From contig JAUWSR010000160.1 of the NCBI GenBank assembly GCA_030609975.1, positions 1-8,531 of the forward strand: a DNA stretch of 8,531 bases, in the 5' to 3' direction. The notes below the pieces were generated by a model that made no database searches, was not told the DNA's origin, and saw only the letters and a list, made by a program, of their open reading frames with translations. Position 1 is the stretch's first letter. Each line of letters opens with the position of its first letter. The translations under genes and the position numbers were made by a program. Positions 1 to 5,431 of this stretch are shown piece after piece. The DNA comes from Acidobacteriota bacterium (GTDB lineage: Bacteria; Acidobacteriota; Aminicenantia; Aminicenantales; Aminicenantaceae).

Positions 1-47
1 CCCTACATTTATCTAATGGCCTCGCGCTCGCTTCTGCTATCTTATGT

Positions 48-91
48 AAGGGGATGGGTGTGTTCTCTACGGCGAAAGAGAACATATTCAT
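48..91. repeat. Intergenic element A with a perfect 8-bp inverted repeat
   Basis: This lies in the 209-nt stretch to the left of the asparagine synthetase stop, where I see no convincing gene. TGTTCTCT at 61-68 and AGAGAACA at 77-84 are exact reverse complements around an 8-nt loop (ACGGCGAA). No T-run follows on either strand at a terminator-like distance, so an intrinsic terminator is not supported. The block shares ordered motifs with 4016-4054: AAGGG, GATGGGT, CGGCG(G)AAAGAG and ATTCAT. It may therefore be a divergent copy of a dispersed element or a shared leader/regulatory structure. The inverted repeat is seen directly; the relationship to the other copy is inference. Confidence 0.45.
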
Positions 92-209
92 CTTAACACT
101 TCAAGAGTTTTATTTAACCTGAATAATCCCAATGTCGATGTTTCATGTAACATGTTTGGTATCAATGAATTACATGTTTTTTTCGAGTTATCTGAAAAAG
201 GGAGGAGTA

Positions 210-2111
210 TCAGGAGAGATAATTCTCTCTCCAGATCTCGAAGACGAGGAGAGCCCAGAGCTGATGGCTGTAGTTGGCTTTTCCTTGGAGATGCGCGTCG
301 ATTTTCCTTTGGATCTCTGGGAAATGGAAATAGCCGGCCTGGGTGATCCGGTTTTTTTCGAGAGTGGACAACATCAGATCCTTCAGCTCTCCGCGCAGCC
401 AGTGTTTGATAGGGATGCTGAAGCCTTCTTTTTTACGGGTGATGTTTTCCTTGGGAAGAAGACGCTCCATGCTCTGTTTGAAGATCCATTTGGTGGTCAT
501 TCCCCGGAGTTTAAGTTCTCCGGGCAGGCTGAACAAAAACTCGACGATCTTGTGATCGATAAGAGGCACTCGTGTTTCCAAGGAGGTAGCCATGCTCATA
601 CGGTCGACTTTGACCAGGATATTGTCTATCAGGTAGGTATTGAGGTCCAGGTAGAGCTCAGCTGAGATATCATCGTAATGGGCCATGTCGTTGAAAAACT
701 GCTGGAAAGGCGCCCGCTGGTTCAACGGCTGCAAGCCTCCCAGCTCAGCAATAAGGGATGGGGAATAAAGCGCTTCTTTCTGCCGGTGAGTTAAAAACAT
801 CATCCAGCGCAAATGTCTGAGGGAAGGATCCAATTCAAAACCCTGACCGTAGCGCTGCAGTTTATTCCAAAAGCCTTTCTTTTTTCCGGTGGGAGGAAAC
901 CTGTTGACCACGCTGGGAAGGGCGGCATGAACAGGGGCAAGCCATGCCTTTTGGGCGAGTTTTTGTGCTTGGTAGTGTTCGTAGCCGGCAAACAGTTCAT
1001 CCCCTCCGTCTCCGGAAAGAATAACTGTGACGTGTTGACGTGCCATTTTGGAGACGAGGTAAGTGGGAAATATGGAAAAATCGCCAAAGGGTTCATCCAG
1101 ATGGCGGATGAGTGTTTCCGTGAGCTCCAAAGCCTTTGGCTGGATTATGAATTCCTCGTGATCGGTTTCAAAATGGCGGGCGATCCTGCGGGCATGTTCG
1201 AGCTCGTTATAGGTCTGATCCTCAAATCCAATGGAAAAGGTCTTGAGTGGTGAGGCTCCCAACTCCCGCATCAAGCCTACGATGCAGGAGGAATCGATCC
1301 CTCCACTGAGAAAAGCTCCCAAGGGAACATCGCTTATCATCCGGAGCTCAACGGATTCTTTGAGCAGCGAAAAGAGCTCATCTGTAAGTGCAGGGATATC
1401 CTGGGATCTTATCTTTTCTCGCGGGGACTGAGGCAGCGGGAGGTTCCAGTAGCGGTCCAATTGCAGCTTCCCGTCCTCAAACACCAGAGTGTGGCCGGCC
1501 GGGAGCTTGAAGACATTTTTAAATATCGAATAGGGGGCTGGGATGTATTCCAGGGTAAGAAAAAAATCCAGAGCCCGGGGTTCCAACCGTGCCTGAACCT
1601 GGGGATGAGCCAGGATGGCTTTGAGCTCAGAGCCGAAGACCAATGATCTGTCAGGGAGTTGAGTGTAGTAAAGAGGCTTGATTCCCAGGCGGTCGCGGAT
1701 CACCACCAGCCGCTTACGGCGGCTGTCCCATATTGCCGAGACAAACATGCCCCGCAGTTTATTGGCAAAATCCAGGCCCCATTCTTCATAGCTGTGCAGG
1801 ACGGTTTCGGTATCTGTGCGTGATTTAAAAATATGACCGGCCGCCAACAGCTTTTCACGCAGCTGCGGGAAATTGTAGACCTCGCCGTTGTGGACGATCC
1901 CCACCGAGCCGTCTTCGTTGCTGATAGGCTGATGACCGCCCTCCACATCGATGATGCTCAAACGTCGGGCACCGAGAGCAGCGTTGTCTTGGAGATAGTG
2001 ACCCTCATCGTCCGGGCCGCGGTGTTGGATGGTCCGACACATGGCTTGGAGCACACTTCGGGTGTCCAGTCCCTGATCTCGGGTTTGGATAAAACCACAA
2101 ATGCCGCACAT
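210..2111 (-). CDS. asnB: Asparagine synthetase, glutamine-hydrolysing (surface-glycan type)
   Basis: This is a full-length 633-residue, two-domain amidotransferase. The N-terminal class II glutaminase begins MCGICGF, so Cys2 becomes the N-terminal nucleophile. It carries Arg50 in GARRLSI, the HNGEVYN motif (74-80) and RTDTE (98-102). The C-terminal synthetase domain has the ATP pyrophosphatase loop SGGIDSS (269-275) and SGDGGDELFAGY (366-377). Known chemistry of the family: ammonia from glutamine is channelled to an AMP-activated carboxylate, with aspartate giving asparagine. Homologues of this length are frequent in exopolysaccharide and exosortase loci, where the true acceptor may be a glycan or peptide carboxylate, so free asparagine synthesis is not certain. 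The start is fixed by the required Met-Cys. It begins 6 nt after the stop of the upstream membrane glycosyltransferase gene and has no good Shine-Dalgarno, which suggests translational coupling in one transcript. The cytoplasmic location is inferred. Confidence 0.94.
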   Translation of the reverse strand: MCGICGFIQTRDQGLDTRSVLQAMCRTIQHRGPDDEGHYLQDNAALGARRLSIIDVEGGHQPISNEDGSVGIVHNGEVYNFPQLREKLLAAGHIFKSRTDTETVLHSYEEWGLDFANKLRGMFVSAIWDSRRKRLVVIRDRLGIKPLYYTQLPDRSLVFGSELKAILAHPQVQARLEPRALDFFLTLEYIPAPYSIFKNVFKLPAGHTLVFEDGKLQLDRYWNLPLPQSPREKIRSQDIPALTDELFSLLKESVELRMISDVPLGAFLSGGIDSSCIVGLMRELGASPLKTFSIGFEDQTYNELEHARRIARHFETDHEEFIIQPKALELTETLIRHLDEPFGDFSIFPTYLVSKMARQHVTVILSGDGGDELFAGYEHYQAQKLAQKAWLAPVHAALPSVVNRFPPTGKKKGFWNKLQRYGQGFELDPSLRHLRWMMFLTHRQKEALYSPSLIAELGGLQPLNQRAPFQQFFNDMAHYDDISAELYLDLNTYLIDNILVKVDRMSMATSLETRVPLIDHKIVEFLFSLPGELKLRGMTTKWIFKQSMERLLPKENITRKKEGFSIPIKHWLRGELKDLMLSTLEKNRITQAGYFHFPEIQRKIDAHLQGKANYSHQLWALLVFEIWRENYLS

Positions 2112-2117
2112 GTGCTT

Positions 2118-3938
2118 TTAATCCGGCATATACTCGGGAATAATCTCCACCTCGAAATAAATCCCCAGGTAACGCCGCTCGTCTGATTCATCCTCCTCTA
2201 AATGGGGGATCGATCCTTTTTCTGCCTGGATAGAGAGCCGGTAGAGGTGGATCCATTCATTCATTCGGAAAACGCGCCGGGGTGTAAAAGTCAGGCTGGC
2301 CCTGGCCTTGTGTCCCAATTCTATGGTCTGTTTCTCCCCCACAAAATTAACCGTTACGGAGTTTTTCATACGGGGATTATTCAGGAGATGGAAAGTGATC
2401 TTTTTGATGGGATACCAAGTCTTGATGATCATTTCCGCTTTGTGCGGCCCCCGTGTCCAAAATCCTTTTTTTTCTATTTCCGAGGTAGTGCGTGGGATAA
2501 AATTGTCGTCCAGGAAGTAGAGCCAGGTATACTTCATGCCCACGTCCTGCTGACGGGCATTGGGATTGGTGTTGGTGGGCAGTTCGTTGATGAGCGTCAG
2601 CTCGGGCGGAAGGAGCTTGATGGGGAATTTTTTGGCATGGGTGGCAGGGAAATGGGAATGCTGCAGCGGATTGACCAGGATCTGTGCGATAAATACCGCA
2701 GCTACCAGCCAGCTCAAACTGATCTCTTTAATTTTTAGTTCGAGTGGGATAAGGAAAAAGAAAAGCGGGTAGATGCTGAGGAAATAGCGGTTGGCCAATC
2801 CTCCGGGCGTCCCGGCATAGTTGTCGGGCATGATGAAGATATAGATCAAGATCTCGCCTGCCAGCGCGGCAAGCAGGAGCCATTGATAAAGGTGTTTTTT
2901 ACGGAACGCAAAAAGAAAAAGAGCCAGTACGGCGGGAAAGAAATACCAGGCCAGGCCCGTGAAACGTCCGAAGAAATAATAGAACAGATCGGCGATATAG
3001 ACACGGGGATAGTAAAGATGTTTTCCGGTGTAACCCTCCGAGGTCATGGAGCCGCCGATGGCGCTGTCAAAGGTCAGATGTTCCTTTTCCAAAGGATAGC
3101 CGCCCTGCCCGTAAAAGGTCTTGCGTTCACCTCCTTGGTAATTCCAGTCCCCTGTGACGACGTGGTTGAGACCAAAAAAAACGAATGCTACCCCTAAAAA
3201 GACCACGATCATCAACAGAGCTTTCAGAAACTTTTTCTTCACCAGGGTATACAGTATCAGCGGCCCCATCAAGGCAATGTTGGGTGGCTTGGAAAACACC
3301 GCGATTCCCACCAAAGCGCAGGCCAGATAGTCGGAGAAATCAGAATGTAGAAAGCTCTGCAAGCGGGAAGGGGGGGATTGGTCCTCAACACGATGCGTGG
3401 TTTTGTACATCCAGAAAAAAAGCGCAAAAAACACCACGCAAAGATTAAAAAAATCCGGTGTCATCCAGAGGAAATAGACACCGGCGACCGAAGCGAATAG
3501 AAAGGTGAAAATGGCCAGGAAGGAGACAGCGCTTTGGTTATTTGAAAGCAGATAATAAAAACCCATGAGCAGCAGCAAGAGCAGCAGCAGGGAATGCAGC
3601 ACTAAAAAGCCATTGGCACCGAATAATTTGACAAAAGGCGCTGCAAACAAAGGATAGGCGAAGGATTTTCCATAGAAGATCTTTCCATCCTTACCCTTTT
3701 TCAAGAAGATGCCTTTGGGATCGGTGTTGAAAGCGCGGTAATAATTGATCAGGTCGTTGCGGGTGTACTCCAAATCCCCGGTCTGAGCCAGGCTGTCTGC
3801 GATCATGTAGTAGGTGGCTTCATCGGCAAATAGGAAATTTTTCTGTAGGGCTGCGATGTTGGTAAACAGCGCCAGCCCCATGGAGAAAACAAAGATGAGC
3901 AGGATGATAGCCAGGAAAGTTTTCCGCTCCGAAAGCAT
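2118..3938 (-). CDS. GT-C/GT39-like membrane glycosyltransferase
   Basis: This is a 606-residue polytopic membrane protein. A first membrane segment (about residues 8-30) is followed by FADEATYY, with Asp39-Glu40 in the first external loop. That is where GT-C glycosyltransferases (GT39, ArnT-like) keep their catalytic acidic pair. Further GT39-like signs are GKSFAYPLFAAPFVKLFG (90-107), MTPDFF (159-164) and a GLANRYFLSIYPLF stretch before the last membrane segments, which end near 425. Residues 426-606 form a soluble, strand-rich C-terminal domain. In this family a lipid-linked sugar is transferred on the outer face of the inner membrane; the sugar and acceptor cannot be read from sequence. 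Eight consecutive leucines (117-124) lie in one membrane helix. The start is well bounded: an in-frame TAA lies one codon upstream. No strong Shine-Dalgarno is visible. It heads a two-gene unit with the asparagine synthetase. The exact family is uncertain. Confidence 0.78.
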   Translation of the reverse strand: MLSERKTFLAIILLIFVFSMGLALFTNIAALQKNFLFADEATYYMIADSLAQTGDLEYTRNDLINYYRAFNTDPKGIFLKKGKDGKIFYGKSFAYPLFAAPFVKLFGANGFLVLHSLLLLLLLLMGFYYLLSNNQSAVSFLAIFTFLFASVAGVYFLWMTPDFFNLCVVFFALFFWMYKTTHRVEDQSPPSRLQSFLHSDFSDYLACALVGIAVFSKPPNIALMGPLILYTLVKKKFLKALLMIVVFLGVAFVFFGLNHVVTGDWNYQGGERKTFYGQGGYPLEKEHLTFDSAIGGSMTSEGYTGKHLYYPRVYIADLFYYFFGRFTGLAWYFFPAVLALFLFAFRKKHLYQWLLLAALAGEILIYIFIMPDNYAGTPGGLANRYFLSIYPLFFFLIPLELKIKEISLSWLVAAVFIAQILVNPLQHSHFPATHAKKFPIKLLPPELTLINELPTNTNPNARQQDVGMKYTWLYFLDDNFIPRTTSEIEKKGFWTRGPHKAEMIIKTWYPIKKITFHLLNNPRMKNSVTVNFVGEKQTIELGHKARASLTFTPRRVFRMNEWIHLYRLSIQAEKGSIPHLEEDESDERRYLGIYFEVEIIPEYMPD

Positions 3939-3985
3939 GGTTTACTGATACCACAGCTCTTCCTAAAATGCAATTGTCTACTATG

Positions 3986-4063
3986 AAGTCGAGCCTGATT
4001 CTCTCGGAGTCGCATAAGGGTGTATGGATGGGTCCTCGGCGGAAAGAGATTCATGCTCGACTT
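3986..4063. repeat. Element B: 78-nt block bounded by 19-nt inverted repeats
   Basis: The left arm AAGTCGAGCCTGATTCTCT (3986-4004) and the reverse complement of 4045-4063, AAGTCGAGCATGAATCTCT, match at 17 of 19 positions. As RNA this folds into a stem of 9, 3 and 5 pairs separated by two single mismatches, closing a 40-nt loop. The loop contains a smaller CATA/TATG pairing and the CGGCGGAAAGAG motif shared with 48-91. It could be the leader structure of the glycosyltransferase gene, a small non-autonomous mobile repeat, or a protein-binding dyad. I see no clear target-site duplication. The pairing is seen directly; the role is unknown. Confidence 0.65.
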
Positions 4064-4085
4064 ATCGGTGCGGGGGCTAGCCTTT

Positions 4086-4154
4086 AGGGGTGAAGACAGC
4101 AGTCCAAAAAACACCCCTTGATTCACCCTGCCTCCCTATTGACGCTTGAGGGTG
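4086..4154. promoter_or_regulatory. Set of mutually exclusive hairpins (possible attenuator)
   Basis: Three pairings use overlapping bases. AGGGGTG (4086-4092) pairs with CACCCCT (4112-4118). GGGTGAA (4088-4094) pairs with TTCACCC (4122-4128). CACCCT (4124-4129) pairs with AGGGTG (4149-4154). The first and third can coexist, but the second excludes both, which is the geometry of a two-state RNA switch. On the minus strand this would sit at the start of the glycosyltransferase leader. I do not recognise a known riboswitch core. The pairings are real in the sequence; regulatory use is inference. Confidence 0.35.
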
Positions 4155-4173
4155 CAAGATGTATGTATATAGT

Positions 4174-4190
4174 TGCTAAATCAGCACCAA
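4174..4190 (-). promoter_or_regulatory. Weak sigma-54-like promoter candidate for the glycosyltransferase unit
   Basis: Read on the minus strand, TTGGTGCTGATTTAGCA has the invariant GG and GC dinucleotides at exactly 10-nt spacing (GG at 4188-4187, GC at 4176-4175). It departs from the consensus TTGGCAC-N5-TTGCA at several positions between them. The predicted start would be near 4163, just before the hairpin set. No better promoter was found for the minus-strand genes, but a short motif like this can arise by chance. Confidence 0.25.
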
Positions 4191-4201
4191 GTACAAAAAA
4201 A

Positions 4202-4217
4202 TGTCACATGTGGGACA
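4202..4217. promoter_or_regulatory. TGT-N10-ACA dyad, likely activator site upstream of the pilin promoter
   Basis: TGTCACATGTGGGACA contains TGTC/GACA arms (TGT-N10-ACA) and an overlapping perfect palindrome CACATGTG (4205-4212). TGT-N10-ACA is the known upstream activator pattern of NifA, and enhancer-binding proteins of that class work with sigma-54. The site lies about 108-123 nt before the predicted pilin transcription start, a usual distance for such activators. The dyad is seen directly; the bound protein is unknown. Confidence 0.4.
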
Positions 4218-4297
4218 AAAAATGACGGTTTTAGTTGCCATGACTTTGCAGGAGAAATATAACTCCTTTGTATTCAATGTGTTAGGAGTGCGAAGGA

Positions 4298-4314
4298 TTG
4301 GCATAAAATTTGCT
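4298..4314 (+). promoter_or_regulatory. Sigma-54 (RpoN) promoter of the minor-pilin operon
   Basis: TTGGCATAAAATTTGCT matches the -24/-12 consensus (TTGGCAC-N5-TTGCT) with GG at 4300-4301, GC at 4312-4313 and the exact 10-nt spacing. Only two of the consensus-specific positions differ. The predicted start is near 4325, about 86 nt before the first pilin start codon. Sigma-54 control of type IV pilin genes through the PilS/PilR system is established in Pseudomonas and Myxococcus. A TATAAT hexamer at 4338-4343 lacks a good -35 box and is a weaker alternative. Confidence 0.6.
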
Positions 4315-4323
4315 GTTTTTAGG

Positions 4324-4342
4324 TTAGACCTATAAGGTATAA
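4324..4342. promoter_or_regulatory. Dyad at the predicted pilin transcription start
   Basis: TTAGACCT (4324-4331) and AGGTATAA (4335-4342) are inverted repeats matching at 7 of 8 positions around a 3-nt spacer. The dyad covers the start site predicted from the sigma-54 box. It could be an operator or a short 5' hairpin on the transcript. Function is not established by the sequence. Confidence 0.3.
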
Positions 4343-4410
4343 TCAGGGAGAAAATTTGCATTGCCAGGAATCTGATACTAAAATGAGGGAAAATAGGGTG
4401 GAGGTATAAC

Positions 4411-4920
4411 ATGACCAGGACACGCAACGGTTTTACTCTTATTGAAGTCCTCATTGTCATTGGGATTATTGGGGTCGCCGCCATGGCTGTCGCCCCGGAA
4501 ATCATCAACTCATTAGAGGTGCGAGGTTTGGAGAATACAGGACGGGAGATCTTGATTTCTCTAGAACGAGCCAAGTTTCAAGCTGTTAAAACCAAAGAGA
4601 ACCATCGCATACGCTTCGACAACAGCAGCGGACATTGGCTAATGCTGATTGAGATAGAGTCAACTCCGGGTACCTGGACGAGTAAAACAGGCACATCTCC
4701 TCGTTCGATTTCATCCAAATACAACATGACCGTGAACCTTCCGGATCCCGATTTGTCCGTCGAATTCTCACATGTAGGAACTGTCGATAATTATGACCAG
4801 GCAAAGAGCTCCATTATCCTCCAAAGTGACAAACTCAGACGGCACAACCAACCTGATCAGTGTGAGGTGCGGTTCTTCTTTAGCGGTTCCACCAAATTCG
4901 TTAAATCGCAGAGCTATTGA
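4411..4920 (+). CDS. fimT: GspH/FimT-type minor pilin
   Basis: This is a 169-residue type IV prepilin. A 7-residue basic leader ends in Gly7, followed by FTLIEV. PilD-type peptidase would cut after Gly7 and methylate Phe8; Glu12 is the conserved mature Glu5. A hydrophobic helix runs to about residue 30. It is followed by the amphipathic continuation (RGLENTGREILISLERAKF) and a globular domain of typical FimT/GspH size. The start is supported by a strong GGAGGT (4400-4405) 5 nt before ATG. As first gene of the cluster it occupies the FimU/FimT position, so it should help prime the pilus as a minor subunit. Between about 4835 and 4867 the +1 frame reads more like a pilin strand (SDGTTNLISVR) than the annotated frame does. 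Small compensating frame changes are possible. Whether it is nearer FimT, FimU or GspH is not settled. Confidence 0.82.
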   Translation: MTRTRNGFTLIEVLIVIGIIGVAAMAVAPEIINSLEVRGLENTGREILISLERAKFQAVKTKENHRIRFDNSSGHWLMLIEIESTPGTWTSKTGTSPRSISSKYNMTVNLPDPDLSVEFSHVGTVDNYDQAKSSIILQSDKLRRHNQPDQCEVRFFFSGSTKFVKSQSY

Positions 4921-4924
4921 GATC

Positions 4925-4928
4925 GAGG
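4925..4928 (+). promoter_or_regulatory. Ribosome binding site that decides the pilV-like start
   Basis: GAGG sits 5 nt before the ATG at 4934. The same reading frame is open further left, with an ATG at 4793 that would add 47 residues overlapping the preceding gene and has no such signal. The downstream start gives a normal-sized prepilin leader. Confidence 0.6.
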
Positions 4929-4933
4929 TTGAC

Positions 4934-5419
4934 ATGAAAAAACTAATATTTCTGATTCACAGGGATAGGCGCAAAGAATTCTGTTGCAACCAAGGTCCTG
5001 AGAATCCCAAAGGCTTTTCACTGGTCGAAGTTCTGGTAGGGGTCGCCCTGGTGTCTGTGGCCATGATGGGATTGGCCCAGCTTTTGGTGTTAAGTATTTC
5101 CAATAACACCCGATCAGCCCAAATTTCCCGGGCCATTTTTCTAGCAAGACAGCAGGTGGAGGAAATGCGGCTCTTGAAATCGGATGAGCTGCAACCTCTG
5201 GTTGGCACTCTCCTGGATGAGCAGCTGGACTTGGACCTGGACGGCATTTACGATTTTCGTCGCATCACCCGGATCCAAATGTCAGGCGTATATTACGAGG
5301 TCAAGGTGTGGGTGTTCGGCCCGCTGCAGTTATCTGCAAGCCGCGACGATCTTATCAGCGATCCCTTAGGCAATAATGTGAGAACCCAGATCACGACCTT
5401 GATCTCACGAGGATCGTAA
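4934..5419 (+). CDS. pilV: PilV-like type IV minor pilin
   Basis: This is a 161-residue prepilin. The leader is 27 residues, long for a type IVa pilin, and includes a Cys17-Cys18 pair. It ends PKG and is followed by FSLVEVLVG. Processing would cut after Gly27, with Glu32 as mature Glu5. The hydrophobic helix continues to about residue 50, then comes RAIFLARQQVEEMRLL, typical of PilV/GspI N-terminal regions. The remaining globular part is short and acidic. The start at 4934 is chosen for its GAGG and leader size; an upstream in-frame ATG at 4793 is unlikely. It lies 13 nt after the FimT-like stop and 12 nt before the PilW-like start. In Pseudomonas, PilV joins FimU, PilW and PilX in the complex that initiates pilus assembly and anchors PilY1; the same role is inferred here from order. 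Confidence 0.84.
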   Translation: MKKLIFLIHRDRRKEFCCNQGPENPKGFSLVEVLVGVALVSVAMMGLAQLLVLSISNNTRSAQISRAIFLARQQVEEMRLLKSDELQPLVGTLLDEQLDLDLDGIYDFRRITRIQMSGVYYEVKVWVFGPLQLSASRDDLISDPLGNNVRTQITTLISRGS

Positions 5420-5431
5420 GGCGAATACAAG

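Larger units (their letters stand above)
3939..4410. other. Structured divergent intergenic region, no gene seen
   Basis: These 472 nt separate the divergently transcribed glycosyltransferase and minor-pilin units. I found no credible coding sequence here. The half nearest the glycosyltransferase (3986-4154) is rich in inverted repeats. The half nearest the pilin genes is AT-rich and holds promoter-like sequences. If the minus-strand transcript starts near 4163, its 5' leader would be about 225 nt and would contain all the hairpins. The individual elements are listed separately. Confidence 0.8.

Noticed and set aside
3..122. Open plus-strand frame entering from the left edge, possible gene 3' end
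   Set aside because: It is only about 39 codons with no recognisable motif, and it spans the inverted repeat that resembles the intergenic element at 4016-4054.
195..232. Hairpin GGAGAGA/TCTCTCC at the end of the asparagine synthetase gene as a terminator
   Set aside because: The 7-bp stem ends inside the coding end and the T5 run lies about 13 nt beyond it, too far for a standard intrinsic terminator.
132..665. Plus-strand open frame of 177 codons
   Set aside because: It mostly overlaps the 3' end of the asparagine synthetase gene in antisense and has no ribosome binding site or family motif.
3569..3594. CAG-like microsatellite
   Set aside because: It encodes the oligo-leucine of a membrane helix with mixed CTG, CTC and TTG codons; not a pure repeat.
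3803..4126. Minus-strand frame covering the intergenic hairpins
   Set aside because: Its product is basic and low in structure, overlaps the glycosyltransferase start in another frame and the inverted repeats; no ribosome binding site is seen.
3986..4154. Known riboswitch (cyclic di-GMP, SAM, cobalamin, TPP)
   Set aside because: I compared the conserved cores I remember with both strands and found none of them complete; only partial resemblances to the SAM type occur.
4262..4289. ACTCCT-N16-AGGAGT inverted repeat upstream of the sigma-54 box
   Set aside because: The arms are short and low in complexity, and AGGAG recurs nearby, so chance is a sufficient explanation.
4793..4933. 47-codon upstream extension of the pilV-like gene
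   Set aside because: It would overlap the preceding pilin gene and give an abnormally long leader. The ATG at 4934 has GAGG at the right spacing.
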